This document shows, in pieces, positions 1 to 11,357 of a stretch of 18,752 nt of DNA; the first letter of the stretch is position 1, and each line of letters begins with the position of its first letter. A model generated the notes under the pieces. The model was given only the letters and a program-made list of their open reading frames with translations, was not told the DNA's origin and searched no databases. A program made the position numbers and the translations under genes. Location: positions 1-18,752 of the forward strand of contig CALYQE010000025.1 of assembly GCA_945281075.1 (NCBI GenBank). Direction: 5' to 3'. This DNA is from an uncultured Lactobacillus sp. (GTDB lineage Bacteria; Bacillota; Bacilli; Lactobacillales; Lactobacillaceae).

Positions 1-670
1 TTACGAAAACATATGCCTGGATAGAGCCAATGAAGACAGAGAAACCTTGCCATACCATTGCAAGTGGCGCTGCCAAGATTAAAGTTAAGGCACCACGACT
101 TGGTGCAAAACTGTTACCAATTAGTGTCAGCAAAACTTCACCTGCATATATATTGCCGTATAAACGTAAAGATAACGTCAAAAAGTTAGTAACTTCTTCC
201 ATCATGTTGATCGGAAACAGGAAACTAACCGGTTCAGCATAATTGTGCCAGTATCCACCAGTACCAAATCTTTGCATCCCAAATGAAAATGATAAAAGCA
301 AGGTCATCATTGCAAACGACATCGTTGTCACGGGATCAGCAGTTGGTGACTTAATCAAGACATTCTCGCCAACTTTAACTTCCAAGAAAAGTCCTAATTG
401 GTTCATGCAAAAAATGAATAAGAACAAAACAAAAGCGTAAAGTGACAAATGTTTGCGCGCATCGGGATCACTGACATTGTCTTTAACAATACCATCAGTA
501 AAGTCGAGCAGGTACTCAATGACATTTTGCTTTTTGTTAGGTTTCATTTCAACTTTGCGCGACAGCCAGATGCAGATAAATAAAACTGCTGCTGCCATCA
601 AGGTTGAGCCAATCATCCCAGTAAGATCAAAGTTTAAACCCAAAAATTTAAAAACAAATGGTCTCTCCAA
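1..670 (-). CDS. atpB: F0F1 ATP synthase subunit a, partial (cut by left window edge)
   Basis: Membrane subunit a of the F0 sector, which carries protons past the c-ring. Read on the minus strand, a frame stays open from 670 to the window edge (223 codons), giving a hydrophobic protein with several membrane segments. The family signature LSLRLYGNIYAGEV, holding the essential arginine, lies near positions 95-135, and IGSIQAYVF closes the visible part. Lactobacillus subunit a is about 235-240 residues, so only some 15 residues are missing. I chose the TTG at 668-670 because it lies 10 bases after a GGGAGG ribosome site and the next residues read ERPFVFKFLGLNFDLTG, a typical start. No in-frame ATG lies upstream. 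It is expected to be the first gene of the atp operon; the following atp genes lie outside the window. Confidence 0.93.
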   Translation of the reverse strand, partial: MERPFVFKFLGLNFDLTGMIGSTLMAAAVLFICIWLSRKVEMKPNKKQNVIEYLLDFTDGIVKDNVSDPDARKHLSLYAFVLFLFIFCMNQLGLFLEVKVGENVLIKSPTADPVTTMSFAMMTLLLSFSFGMQRFGTGGYWHNYAEPVSFLFPINMMEEVTNFLTLSLRLYGNIYAGEVLLTLIGNSFAPSRGALTLILAAPLAMVWQGFSVFIGSIQAYVFV

Positions 671-699
671 TACTTCGTGACCTCCCTTCTCGTGCCCAA

Positions 700-747
700 A
701 TTATAGAACACTCATATAATATTAACACCATTAAATAATTTTGTGAA
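700..747 (-). promoter_or_regulatory. Candidate promoter(s) of the atp operon
   Basis: Two overlapping minus-strand candidates lie between upp and atpB. One is TTCACA (742-747), a 17-base spacer and TAATAT (719-724). The other is a consensus TATAAT (700-705) with only a weak -35 box about 16 bases upstream. Either gives a 5' leader of about 30-45 bases before the atpB ribosome site. No convincing terminator hairpin was found between upp and this promoter, so read-through from upp is possible. Confidence 0.5.
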
Positions 748-789
748 AAATTGTAAGCGAATTCTAGTAAATTATTTGCGCTCTGCCGG

Positions 790-1419
790 TTATTTGGTAC
801 CGAATAAACGATCACCTGCATCACCAAGACCAGGAGTAATATATCCATTCGGGAGCAACTTCTCATCTTCGGCAGCGGCATAGATGTCAACGTCCGGATT
901 TTCAGCTTGAATTGCCTTCACCCCTTCCGGAGCAGCAACTAGAACAGCAAGTTTGATTGTTTTAACGCCGCGCTTTTTCAATGCACCAATCGCCATGTTG
1001 GCAGAACCGCCAGTAGCAAGCATCGGATCAACAATCAGACAGTCACGTTCTGCAATGTCCTTCGGCATCTTGCAAAAGTACTCATGCGGCTGCAATGTTT
1101 CTTCATCGCGATACATTCCGATTACACCAACTTTTGCCGAAGGGATCATTTCCATTACCCCGTTCAGCATCCCGATTCCAGCACGTAAAATTGGCACAAT
1201 CGTCATTTTCTTACCGGCAATTTCCTTTTGCGTGGTTTTGCCAATCGGGGTTTCGATTTCAACATCCTGTAAAGGTAAATCACGAGTAATCTCGTAAGTC
1301 ATGAGCCCCCCAATTTCACCAACAATTTGACGAAATTCGTTGGAACTGGTCTCCTTGCGCCTAATTATTGTTAACTTATGTTGAATCAACGGATGATCTA
1401 AAACCGTGAACTTACCCAT
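790..1419 (-). CDS. upp: Uracil phosphoribosyltransferase
   Basis: Cytoplasmic pyrimidine salvage enzyme that converts uracil and PRPP to UMP and pyrophosphate. The 209-residue length is the usual one. The PRPP-binding segment [15 protein letters not shown] and the C-terminal uracil-binding segment [17 protein letters not shown] are both intact, as are the N-terminal [12 protein letters not shown] and the central PILRAGIGM. The ATG at 1417-1419 follows an AGGAGG site at about seven bases. It lies between the tdk-prfA-prmC-sua5 operon, separated by a terminator, and atpB. The upp-atp order is common in lactobacilli. No PyrR-type attenuator was seen in the short leader. Confidence 0.97.
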   Translation of the reverse strand: MGKFTVLDHPLIQHKLTIIRRKETSSNEFRQIVGEIGGLMTYEITRDLPLQDVEIETPIGKTTQKEIAGKKMTIVPILRAGIGMLNGVMEMIPSAKVGVIGMYRDEETLQPHEYFCKMPKDIAERDCLIVDPMLATGGSANMAIGALKKRGVKTIKLAVLVAAPEGVKAIQAENPDVDIYAAAEDEKLLPNGYITPGLGDAGDRLFGTK

Positions 1420-1445
1420 TTTTTCCTCCTGTAACTACAAAAAAA

Positions 1446-1473
1446 AATATGCTTAACGCTTATTTTAATCAAA
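1446..1473 (-). promoter_or_regulatory. Candidate upp promoter
   Basis: On the minus strand TTGATT (1468-1473), a 16-base spacer and CATATT (1446-1451) match four of six consensus bases in each box. The -35 box overlaps the T-tract of the upstream terminator, so the sua5 terminator and the upp promoter would be packed end to end. Moderate to low support. Confidence 0.35.
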
Positions 1474-1499
1474 AAAGCAAAGGGTTTAAAGCCCTTTGC
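1471..1499 (-). terminator. Rho-independent terminator of the tdk-prfA-prmC-sua5 operon
   Basis: An eight-base perfect stem, GCAAAGGG (1477-1484) and CCCTTTGC (1492-1499), encloses a seven-base loop. On the minus strand it is followed by six Ts (1471-1476). It starts 11 bases beyond the sua5 stop codon. Confidence 0.9.
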
Positions 1500-1509
1500 A
1501 ATCAAATTT

Positions 1510-2514
1510 TTATTTTGTCAGATAATGCTGATTAGCCGCCGCTTTATTTAAGCGATTCATATATGCCAAAGTGGCCTGACTGCCACTGAAACCCTGAACA
1601 TAAATTTTGGTAATTGCGGACTGATCGTCAAAATACCGTAGACCGGCAAACAAATTATGATCAGCATCCTTTAAATTTTGGCCTAAGCTAAACTTGTTGG
1701 CCGCCGGCAAGTCAATCTGATCCAAAACAGGATTGAGCGCCATCACGCCGCAAGTCTGGTCATAGTCAATCTGCTTGAAGTCCTGCTCATGATCTACCAC
1801 GACCACGGGCACGCTTGGTGCATAGTGCCGGTACTTCATTCCCGGTGCCTTTGGAACATTTTTGTCTGCTACCTGACCACTATTGACTAAAACCTGTTCG
1901 CCCAAAGCCTCACTGAGCTCTTCAGGCGTGATTGCGCCTGGCCGCAAAACAACCGGTGTTGAAACCGAAAGGTCAATAATCGTTGATTCCAGTCCAACCT
2001 TAGTTGCACCATTATCAAGAATTCCGGCGATTTTACCCTTTAGGTCATGGTAAACATGTTGCGCAGTCGTCGGACTCGGTTTCGTCGACGTATTGGCAGA
2101 AGGACCAACAATCGGAGCGCCCAGTTTAGTGATCAGCTCGTGCGTCAAGGGATCATCAGGGCAACGAAAGGCGACTGTATCTAAGCCGCCCGTTACTGCA
2201 CTTGGTAAGCTTTGCGGTTTAACAAAAAGCAAAATCGTTAGCGGGCCTGGCCAAAATTGCTCAATCAGTTTTTGGGCCCGTACTGGAATCTCTTTGGCAT
2301 ATTTGGCCATCATTTTTTCATCGGCGACGGTAACAATTAAGGGGTTATCGCTTGGTCTACCCTTTGCTGCATAAACGTTTTTAACCGCCTGCTCATTAGT
2401 GGCCAAGGCGCCCAGACCGTAAACTGTTTCGGTTGGAAAAGCAACCAATTCGCCCGCAGCTAATAATTTAACCGCATCATCTATTTGCGCACGTGAAAAA
2501 AGCTTTGTTTCCAT
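1510..2514 (-). CDS. ywlC: L-threonylcarbamoyladenylate synthase (Sua5/YwlC)
   Basis: Makes threonylcarbamoyl-AMP from threonine, bicarbonate and ATP, the first step of t6A37 modification in ANN-decoding tRNAs. Residues 1 to about 200 are the YrdC/Sua5 domain, with FPTETVYGLG (26-35), KGRPSDNPL (51-59) and GPSANTS near residue 138. The remainder, about 205-334, is the Sua5-type C-terminal domain, beginning after the APGMKYRHYAP linker. The 334-residue length is that of the two-domain Sua5 form rather than the short YrdC form. Its ATG overlaps the prmC stop codon by one base (TAATG), indicating translational coupling. As last gene of its operon it is followed by a strong terminator. Confidence 0.95.
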   Translation of the reverse strand: METKLFSRAQIDDAVKLLAAGELVAFPTETVYGLGALATNEQAVKNVYAAKGRPSDNPLIVTVADEKMMAKYAKEIPVRAQKLIEQFWPGPLTILLFVKPQSLPSAVTGGLDTVAFRCPDDPLTHELITKLGAPIVGPSANTSTKPSPTTAQHVYHDLKGKIAGILDNGATKVGLESTIIDLSVSTPVVLRPGAITPEELSEALGEQVLVNSGQVADKNVPKAPGMKYRHYAPSVPVVVVDHEQDFKQIDYDQTCGVMALNPVLDQIDLPAANKFSLGQNLKDADHNLFAGLRYFDDQSAITKIYVQGFSGSQATLAYMNRLNKAAANQHYLTK

Positions 2515-3362
2515 TATTTATTCCACTTACCTCTCACCATCCGCGGCTTACCCGCCAGATCGTTTTTAAATTCAATCGTAAAATCAGGCAGCTGCTCGGC
2601 AAAGAGCTCTTCAAGCTGTCTTTTTTCACTAAAACCAAACTCTAAAAAGAACTCGCCTCCCGGGTTCAGATGTGCACGAACCTGCTGAGCGAATTTTTCA
2701 TAAAATTTAATGCCGTCCTTGCCCCCAAATAAAGCTTCTTCAGGTTCATTTTGCAGAACGTTTTGATCCATAATATCTTTTTCTGATTCCTTAATATATG
2801 GCGGGTTGGAAACAATGACGTCAAACTTGGCTAGACCAATTAACACATTTGCCTTCCGAACAATTACATCAACCTGTTGACGCAAAAAGTTCTCCTCACT
2901 GGTTCTTAAAGCAGCATCAGTGACATCTGAAGCATAAAGAGTTAAATCTTTGATTCCCTTTTTTTCGGCTTCTTTGGCAAGAGCTACCGTGATGCAGCCT
3001 GAGCCTGTCCCTAAGTCCAAAACAGTTTGACCAGTCCTCAGGTGTTCAAGCGCCCAATTTACCAGTTCCTCCGTCTCGAAGCGTGGAATTAAGACACCGC
3101 GCTGAACCAAAATTTGATAACCATAAAACCATGAATAACCCAAAATATATTGTGGGGAAATGCCCTTAGCTAATTTTTTGAGATCTTTTTGGGCCTGTTC
3201 AACCTGCGCCGCGGTTAATTCAAGATCCTGTTTTAATTGAAACTCGCTCGGCGTTAACTTTAGTCTTTCGCCTAGCAAAAAGGCAATATCTTCAGGACTT
3301 GCTTGTGGTGCCGTTTCTGCTGACCAGATGCGTAAATCTTTTAAAGTTGAAATTTTAGACAT
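2514..3362 (-). CDS. prmC: Peptide chain release factor N5-glutamine methyltransferase
   Basis: SAM-dependent enzyme that methylates the glutamine of the GGQ motif in release factors, raising termination efficiency. It has an N-terminal helical domain (about 1-85) and a Rossmann methyltransferase fold with SAM motif DLGTGSG (116-122), [10 protein letters not shown] just before it and the catalytic NPPY at 186-189. The 282-residue length is normal. Its start codon overlaps the end of prfA by eight bases (ATGTCTAA), and sua5 follows with a one-base overlap, so enzyme and substrate (RF1) are co-translated from one transcript. Confidence 0.97.
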   Translation of the reverse strand: MSKISTLKDLRIWSAETAPQASPEDIAFLLGERLKLTPSEFQLKQDLELTAAQVEQAQKDLKKLAKGISPQYILGYSWFYGYQILVQRGVLIPRFETEELVNWALEHLRTGQTVLDLGTGSGCITVALAKEAEKKGIKDLTLYASDVTDAALRTSEENFLRQQVDVIVRKANVLIGLAKFDVIVSNPPYIKESEKDIMDQNVLQNEPEEALFGGKDGIKFYEKFAQQVRAHLNPGGEFFLEFGFSEKRQLEELFAEQLPDFTIEFKNDLAGKPRMVRGKWNK

Positions 3363-4443
3363 TTTGATCCGCTAATTCCTCCAACTGCTTAGTTTGGTTA
3401 TATAGAATCAATGCATCAATAACTTCATCCAGCTCACCGTTCATGATCCGGTCTAATTTATTCAGTGTGAGTCCGATCCGGTGATCAGTGACACGGTTTT
3501 GCGGATAATTATATGTTCTGATTCTTTCGGAGCGATCGCCAGTACCAACCGCACTCTTTCTTTCAGCATCATATTGATCCCGGTTTTGGCTTTCATAATA
3601 GTCATAGACACGCGAAGTTAAAATCTGCGTTGCTTTTTCACGGTTTTGCTGCTGACTTCGTTGGTCCTGCATGGCAACAACAATTCCAGTAGGCAAGTGC
3701 GTCATTCTAACGGCACTAGAAGTCTTGTTAATGTGCTGACCACCGGCACCGCTGGCACGATAGACATCCACCCGAATATCTTTAGGATCCAGTTCAAAAT
3801 CCACTTGCTCGTATTCCGGCATTACCGCCACCGTGGCTGTTGAGGTATGAACCCGGCCTTGGGATTCAGTTACCGGGATTCTTTGGACGCGGTGCGCACC
3901 ATTTTCATACTTCAGTTTTGAATATACCTTGTCACCCGTGATCATGATTGCAATGCGCTTATAGCCGCCAACTTCAGTTGGTTCACTATCAACAATTGAA
4001 ACTTGCCAATTTTGCCGCTCCGCATATTTTTCATACATTCTAAGCAAATCGCCGGCAAATAGAGAGGCTTCGTCTCCACCAGCAGCACCGCGGATTTCCA
4101 TGATAATGTCCTTATCGTCGTTAGGATCTTTTGGCAACATCAAAATTTTAATCTGGTCCTCGAGTTCGGTAACTTCCTGCTCAAGATCGCTGTTTTCAGC
4201 CTTGGCCATGTCGACCAAGTCCTGATCGCTTTCGCTTGAAATAATTTCATTGTTATCTACGATTTCTTTTTTATCAGTCTGATATTTACGGTACTTTTCG
4301 ACTAATTCCCGTAAATCAGCTTCTTCTTTAGAAATTTCCATGTAACGTTTGGTATCACTGATTACCTCAGGATCAGCCATCATTTCTTGGAGTTCATCGT
4401 AGTGCGCCACGATGCCCTCAATTTGCGCCATAATTTTATCCAT
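3355..4443 (-). CDS. prfA: Peptide chain release factor 1
   Basis: Class I release factor that reads UAA and UAG and triggers peptidyl-tRNA hydrolysis on the ribosome. The catalytic GGQ lies at residues 234-236 (Gln codon 3736-3738). The stop-codon reading tripeptide is PVT within [14 protein letters not shown], as expected for RF1 and not RF2 (SPF). At 362 residues it has the usual length. The ATG at 4441-4443 follows an AAGGGGAT ribosome site; a second in-frame ATG four codons in is less well placed. It lies 17 bases after tdk and overlaps prmC by eight bases. Confidence 0.98.
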   Translation of the reverse strand: MDKIMAQIEGIVAHYDELQEMMADPEVISDTKRYMEISKEEADLRELVEKYRKYQTDKKEIVDNNEIISSESDQDLVDMAKAENSDLEQEVTELEDQIKILMLPKDPNDDKDIIMEIRGAAGGDEASLFAGDLLRMYEKYAERQNWQVSIVDSEPTEVGGYKRIAIMITGDKVYSKLKYENGAHRVQRIPVTESQGRVHTSTATVAVMPEYEQVDFELDPKDIRVDVYRASGAGGQHINKTSSAVRMTHLPTGIVVAMQDQRSQQQNREKATQILTSRVYDYYESQNRDQYDAERKSAVGTGDRSERIRTYNYPQNRVTDHRIGLTLNKLDRIMNGELDEVIDALILYNQTKQLEELADQNV

Positions 4444-4460
4444 ATTGTTTAAATCCCCTT

Positions 4461-5060
4461 CTATCTTTGCTTATCTGGATGGAAATAGTGAAAACGGCAT
4501 ACCGGGTAATAGCTTTCATCGCCCCCGATTTGAACCTGTTCACCTTCATAGACCGGCTTTTGGTTATGCACACGTAAATTCATTGTAGCCTTTCGGCCGC
4601 AATAGTGGCAAATGGTTTTAATTTCATTAATTTTATCAGCAACGATCAACAAATTTTTGCTGCCTTCAAACAAATTATTTTGAAAATCGTTCTTTAAGCC
4701 AAAGGTCATTACTGGTATCCCTAGTTCATCAACTATTTTGGCACATTCAAAAACGTGGTGGCGTTTCAAAAATTGCGCTTCATCGACAAAAACACAAGCA
4801 ATCGGTCCATCGCCAAGTTCTTGTTCCTGAGTATTAATTGCTTTAATATAAGCAAAAATATTCATCTCATGATCAATCGGAACTGCCTCACGATGAAGTC
4901 CAATCCGCGAAGCAATTACACCAACACCACTACGAGTATCAATTCTGCTTGTCATCAGAACAATTTTTCGCCCCTGGGCTTCATAATTATGTGCATCCTT
5001 GAGAATTTCAAGAGTTTTACCACTACTCATCGTGCCGTAGTGAAAAAATAGTTGTGCCAT
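4461..5060 (-). CDS. tdk: Thymidine kinase (type II)
   Basis: Phosphorylates thymidine to dTMP with ATP in the salvage pathway. The P-loop GTMSSGKT is at residues 9-16 and the Walker B-like FVDEAQF lies near the middle. The zinc-binding lasso is formed by the ICHYC pair and the later VCRFH, a C-x2-H variant of the second pair. The length of 199 residues fits the family. An AAGGAG ribosome site lies before the ATG at 5058-5060. It is the first gene of the tdk-prfA-prmC-sua5 operon and is divergent from murT, with a 145-base intergenic region that holds both promoters. Confidence 0.97.
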   Translation of the reverse strand: MAQLFFHYGTMSSGKTLEILKDAHNYEAQGRKIVLMTSRIDTRSGVGVIASRIGLHREAVPIDHEMNIFAYIKAINTQEQELGDGPIACVFVDEAQFLKRHHVFECAKIVDELGIPVMTFGLKNDFQNNLFEGSKNLLIVADKINEIKTICHYCGRKATMNLRVHNQKPVYEGEQVQIGGDESYYPVCRFHYFHPDKQR

Positions 5061-5099
5061 TTTTGCTCCTTTGTTTAATTAAATTCAGTTAACTTAACT

Positions 5100-5127
5100 A
5101 GTATAGATGAAAAATAAAATCTGTGCA
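5100..5127 (-). promoter_or_regulatory. Candidate tdk operon promoter
   Basis: On the minus strand TATACT (5100-5105) is a good -10 box, with a weak TGCACA (5122-5127) 16 bases upstream as the best -35 candidate. It places the start about 35-40 bases before the tdk ATG. Moderate to low support. Confidence 0.4.
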
Positions 5128-5167
5128 TTCAAATCGTCGCCAAAAACTCGTTTTCAAACGCGCGCTA

Positions 5168-5176
5168 TGCTATAGT
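5168..5176 (+). promoter_or_regulatory. Extended -10 promoter of murT
   Basis: TGCTATAGT is an extended -10 box (TG, one base, TATAGT). No clear -35 box is seen at 16-18 bases upstream, which is usual for this promoter type. Transcription would begin near 5183. That rules out the upstream in-frame TTG at 5176 as the murT start and supports the ATG at 5206. Confidence 0.5.
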
Positions 5177-5205
5177 TGATAATGATTTTAAAGCGAGGGA
5201 TAAAG

Positions 5206-6558
5206 ATGAAACTAAAATCAGCAGTTGCTAAATTTGCCGGAAAATCAAGTTATTGGTTTCTCCATAACGTTTTAAAAGGTGGTACCAGCTTTCCGGGCAA
5301 ACTGGCAATGAAACTTGATCCGGAAATCCTGCATACTTTAGCAAACAATTACGAAACTGTCATTGTAACGGGTACAAACGGCAAAACAATGACGACAGCC
5401 TTAATTGTTGAAGCGCTCAGGGAAAAATACGGCGATGTTCTTACCAATCCGTCAGGATCAAACATGCAGCAAGGAATTGTCACTGCCTTTCTGGCTCATA
5501 AAAGCAAGAAAGCTCAGCGTTCAATCGCTGTCCTTGAGGTTGACGAGGCCAATGTCAAAATGGTGACGCAGCTTTTGCATCCAAGTGTTTTTGTCCTTAC
5601 CAACATTTTTCGCGACCAGATGGATCGTTACGGGGAAATTTACACTACTTATGAAAAGATTCTCGAGGGTGTCAAGTTAGCTCCTCAGGCAACAGTGATT
5701 GCTAACGGCGATGCAAGTATCTTTTCTTCAGTTGACTTGCCTAATCCCAAAATCTTTTATGGTTTTGCTTTGCCAAGTGATCAAGTCCAAAACGATTTTA
5801 CTGCCCCAGTTAATACTGATGGTGTCTTGTGTCCGCGCTGCGATCACATTTTACATTACCATGACCGCATTTATGCCAATTTAGGCGATTTTTTCTGTTC
5901 TAATTGTCATTACAAACGCCCAGAATTAACCTATGCCGTTAATCAAATAATTGCGCAAAGTCCGGATCGGCTCGAATTTCAAATGGGCTCCAAAGATTAT
6001 AGCATTAATATTGGCGGAACTTATAATATTTATAATGCCCTTGCTGCCTATTCGGTGGCCCGGCATTTTGGCCTCAGCGAAGATGAAGTAGCTAGTGCCT
6101 TTGCGAAAAATAAGCGCGTGTTTGGCCGGCAGGAATTGATTGAATATGCTGGTAAAAAAATCGACCTGATTTTAGTGAAAAATCCGGTTGGTCTTGATGA
6201 AGTTCTCCATATGCTGAATACCGAAAAAGAAGATTATTCACTTGCCGTTCTTCTCAATGCCAACCATGCAGATGGCATCGATACGTCTTGGATTTGGGAC
6301 GGCCAATTTGAAGACCTGAATCTTCCGCAAATCAAAAAAGTGCTGGTCGGCGGTCAGCGCTCACATGATATGGGCTTTAGGCTAGAAGTTGCCGGCTTTG
6401 ATCCTGCTAAGATGATTACCTGCTCAGATAATGAGGCAGTGATTAACGAACTAGCCCAGGTGCCAACCGAAAAGGTATATATTTTATCCACTTATACTGC
6501 CCTGCTCTCACTGCGTAAGAGTTTGGCCGAAAAGAAAATAATCAAGGCTGGCATATAA
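5206..6558 (+). CDS. murT: Lipid II isoglutaminyl synthase, Mur ligase subunit MurT
   Basis: With the glutaminase GatD, MurT amidates the D-glutamate of lipid II to D-isoglutamine at the inner membrane surface. From the ATG at 5206 the protein has 450 residues: the ATP-binding motif GTNGKT (56-61), a MurT-type Cys4 zinc ribbon (C209, C212, C231, C234) inserted in the Mur ligase middle domain, and a C-terminal DUF1727 domain with NANHADGIDTSW (351-362), including the catalytic-type aspartate 356. The start is set by a GCGAGGGA ribosome site; a TTG 30 bases upstream overlaps the promoter. A terminator begins three bases after the stop codon, so it is monocistronic. gatD, often adjacent in other Firmicutes, is absent from the window. 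Confidence 0.93.
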   Translation: MKLKSAVAKFAGKSSYWFLHNVLKGGTSFPGKLAMKLDPEILHTLANNYETVIVTGTNGKTMTTALIVEALREKYGDVLTNPSGSNMQQGIVTAFLAHKSKKAQRSIAVLEVDEANVKMVTQLLHPSVFVLTNIFRDQMDRYGEIYTTYEKILEGVKLAPQATVIANGDASIFSSVDLPNPKIFYGFALPSDQVQNDFTAPVNTDGVLCPRCDHILHYHDRIYANLGDFFCSNCHYKRPELTYAVNQIIAQSPDRLEFQMGSKDYSINIGGTYNIYNALAAYSVARHFGLSEDEVASAFAKNKRVFGRQELIEYAGKKIDLILVKNPVGLDEVLHMLNTEKEDYSLAVLLNANHADGIDTSWIWDGQFEDLNLPQIKKVLVGGQRSHDMGFRLEVAGFDPAKMITCSDNEAVINELAQVPTEKVYILSTYTALLSLRKSLAEKKIIKAGI

Positions 6559-6560
6559 TA

Positions 6561-6592
6561 AAACCCGCAAGTTAATCAGCTTGCGGGTTTTT
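6561..6592 (+). terminator. Rho-independent terminator of murT
   Basis: Eleven-base perfect stem AAACCCGCAAG (6561-6571) and CTTGCGGGTTT (6580-6590), with an eight-base loop and a short T-run. It begins two bases after the murT stop codon, so no downstream gene is co-transcribed efficiently. Confidence 0.92.
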
Positions 6593-6669
6593 AATTGGAA
6601 CATTTAATCATCACCAGACTTGCGCCTCAGTTAGTTCCTTCTCAGCTATTCTAGCTAAAATAATTTTCA

Positions 6670-6707
6670 AGAGAGCGCTTGCATAATTTGCTTTAATCTG
6701 TTAATCT
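6670..6707 (+). promoter_or_regulatory. bgl operon promoter with overlapping CcpA (cre) site
   Basis: TTGCAT (6679-6684), a 17-base spacer and TAATCT (6702-6707) preceded by TG at 6699-6700 form an extended -10 promoter. The sequence 6670-6683, read on the minus strand as TGCAAGCGCTCTCT, matches the cre consensus TGWAARCGYTWNCW at about 12 of 14 positions and overlaps the -35 box. This predicts CcpA repression in the presence of preferred sugars. Both calls rest on consensus matching by eye. Confidence 0.55.
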
Positions 6708-6726
6708 TATATTCGTTAATGATAGC

Positions 6727-6755
6727 GCATGTTACTGGTAATGCAGGCAAGACTA
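6727..6755 (+). promoter_or_regulatory. Ribonucleic antiterminator (RAT) in the bgl leader
   Basis: The 29 bases contain GTTACTG near the start and GCAGGCAAGAC near the end, the conserved halves of RAT hairpins bound by LicT/BglG-family proteins. The last 15 bases (6741-6755) are also part of the 5' arm of the terminator just downstream, so RAT and terminator exclude each other. The RAT sits about 80 bases upstream of the antiterminator gene itself, which implies autoregulation. Confidence 0.85.
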
Positions 6756-6820
6756 CATTAATAACTAACATTTTACTTTTTTAAGTATTAGTTATTTTTG
6801 TTGTCCTGTCTGCATTTTTA
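6741..6820 (+). terminator. Regulated leader terminator (antitermination switch)
   Basis: A two-part stem. The outer arms 6741-6753 (ATGCAGGCAAGAC) and 6803-6815 (GTCCTGTCTGCAT) pair at 12 of 13 positions counting one G-U. Inside it AATAACTAA (6760-6768) pairs with TTAGTTATT (6788-6796). A short T-run follows at 6816. The outer 5' arm lies within the RAT, the arrangement that allows phosphorylation-controlled antitermination. Confidence 0.8.
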
Positions 6821-6835
6821 TTATGGTAAGCAAAA

Positions 6836-7663
6836 ATGAATAAGATTAAAAAAATACTAAATGTTAACGTTGTAATTATCGATCAAGATGGAAATGAATA
6901 TATTGCATTTGGCAAAGGAATTGGCTATCACGCAAAAATTGGCGATTTGATCACCGACGATAAAATTAGTCGTAAGTACACACCAGTCGATGGGGATAAA
7001 CAGAACGAGCTGATTCAGTCGCTCAAAAAAATTCCCGCTGAGATTATCGAAACAACCGAAGAAATTGTTGAATATGCCGAGCGGGCCTTACACGAAAAAC
7101 TTGATGCCGGTATCTATTACGCCCTATCCGATCATCTCTACTTTGCAATGCAAAGGTTGGCGAAGGATTTGGTTTTAGGCAATCGCATCTACCTGGAAAT
7201 GAAAACTTATTATCAGCCTGAATTTAAGGTTGGTCTTCATGCTCTCGACATTATCAAAAATAATTTGGGAGCCGAGTTCCCTCCTGAAGAAGCTGCCAAC
7301 ATCGCTTTTCATTTAATTAACTCGTCTGGCAGCCAGGAAAATGGCAATGTACTCGAGGTATCGCGGCTAATTGACAATATTTTGCAGACTTTACGCGTAA
7401 TTTGTCACGGTAAAATTGCCACTGAAGGCTTAAACTACGAGCGTTTTGTCACTCATATTAAGTTTTTCGCTCAAAGATACATCAATCATCAAATGCTGTC
7501 GGATGATCCGGAATTGCTGGAACAAGTCATGAATCTATACCCAGATGCCAGTAAGACGGCGATTAAGCTCAAGCAAACAATCGAGATTATTTACAGTCAA
7601 ATAATCACCAAGGAAGAGCTGGCTTACCTTATTATTCATATTCATCGTGTGACAATGTATTAA
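6836..7663 (+). CDS. licT: LicT/BglG-type transcription antiterminator
   Basis: RNA-binding antiterminator that stabilises the leader RAT when aryl-beta-glucosides are present. Residues 1 to about 55 are the CAT RNA-binding domain, followed by PRD1 (about 66-170) and PRD2 (about 172-275). The four regulatory histidines are visible at H100 and H159 in PRD1 and H207 and H268 in PRD2, with spacing matching that in LicT. In this family the PTS permease phosphorylates one PRD to inactivate the protein and HPr phosphorylates the other to activate it. The 275-residue length is typical. Only a weak purine-rich ribosome site precedes the ATG. The bglP gene follows after 13 bases. Confidence 0.94.
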   Translation: MNKIKKILNVNVVIIDQDGNEYIAFGKGIGYHAKIGDLITDDKISRKYTPVDGDKQNELIQSLKKIPAEIIETTEEIVEYAERALHEKLDAGIYYALSDHLYFAMQRLAKDLVLGNRIYLEMKTYYQPEFKVGLHALDIIKNNLGAEFPPEEAANIAFHLINSSGSQENGNVLEVSRLIDNILQTLRVICHGKIATEGLNYERFVTHIKFFAQRYINHQMLSDDPELLEQVMNLYPDASKTAIKLKQTIEIIYSQIITKEELAYLIIHIHRVTMY

Positions 7664-7676
7664 AGGAGATTTCAGA

Positions 7677-11028
<3,352 letters not shown>

Positions 11029-11039
11029 ATAATTACTAG

Positions 11040-11073
11040 ACCAGTTGCTCTATAATACGAGCAACTGGTTTTT
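11040..11073 (+). terminator. Rho-independent terminator of the bgl operon
   Basis: ACCAGTTGCTC (11040-11050) pairs perfectly with GAGCAACTGGT (11059-11069) around an eight-base loop, followed by a T-run to 11073. A very strong intrinsic terminator closing the beta-glucoside operon. Confidence 0.95.
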
Positions 11074-11148
11074 GGATGCTTTAAACCGGCGATTTTTCAA
11101 TTTTTAAAAAAACTGATTAAATTTAGAAAGTTTGGTTCACTATTTTCA

Positions 11149-11221
11149 TGGCGAGAGCAAAAGCTAAAAGGACTAACTCCCGCATGAATATCAGAAGTTA
11201 GTCCTCAACTTAAATTTATTA
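11149..11221 (+). mobile_element. Possible decayed IS3-family transposase C-terminus
   Basis: Translation from 11161 gives KLKGLTPA and then hits TGA; shifting by one base at 11185 continues as EYQKLVLNLNLL. Together KLKGLTPA-EYQ resembles the C-terminal KLxGLTPxEY(R/Q) end of IS3-family (IS150 group) transposases with a one-base insertion. No other part of a transposase is recognisable upstream, so this is at best a short relic. It ends about 30 bases before the left copy of the direct repeat that flanks the polyol operon. The match is short and made by eye. Confidence 0.35.
11169..11205. repeat. Ten-base perfect inverted repeat
   Basis: AGGACTAACT (11169-11178) and AGTTAGTCCT (11196-11205) form a perfect palindrome around a 17-base loop. 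It lies inside the possible transposase relic. There is no T-run on the plus strand and only AAAA on the far side, so it is a poor terminator; its role is unclear. Confidence 0.7.
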
Positions 11222-11249
11222 AACTATCCTATTGTTTGGTTCGCATTGC

Positions 11250-11357
11250 AAATGCTTTTACCTGCTTTTAAGACGCATAACGTGTTTTACGTCTTGGTCC
11301 AAGCATTTTTGAATTTACTTTACAAACAATTTTTGCTTTTTATAAATACCAAGCAAA
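11250..11357. repeat. Left copy of the direct repeat flanking the polyol operon
   Basis: Two blocks are identical to the copy at 17683-17791: 31 bases at 11250-11280 and 36 bases at 11322-11357. They are joined by a diverged middle that shares GTGTTTTAC. The repeat equals the last codons and downstream flank of the LPXTG surface-protein gene at the right. The diverged copies, with synonymous changes in the last codons, point to an old duplication or paralogous genes, not a recent one. Confidence 0.92.

Noticed and set aside
648..890. Minus-strand open frame of 80 codons between upp and atpB
   Set aside because: It overlaps the upp 3' end in another frame and runs through the atp promoter and ribosome site; no family resemblance.
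953..1297. Plus-strand open frame of 114 codons opposite upp
   Set aside because: Antisense shadow of upp with no ribosome site or recognisable domain; similar shadows occur opposite sua5 (2093-2374), tdk (4755-5051) and gatC (13782-14063).
5176..5205. Upstream TTG start adding ten residues to MurT
   Set aside because: It overlaps the extended -10 box of the promoter, while the ATG at 5206 has a proper GAGGG ribosome site.
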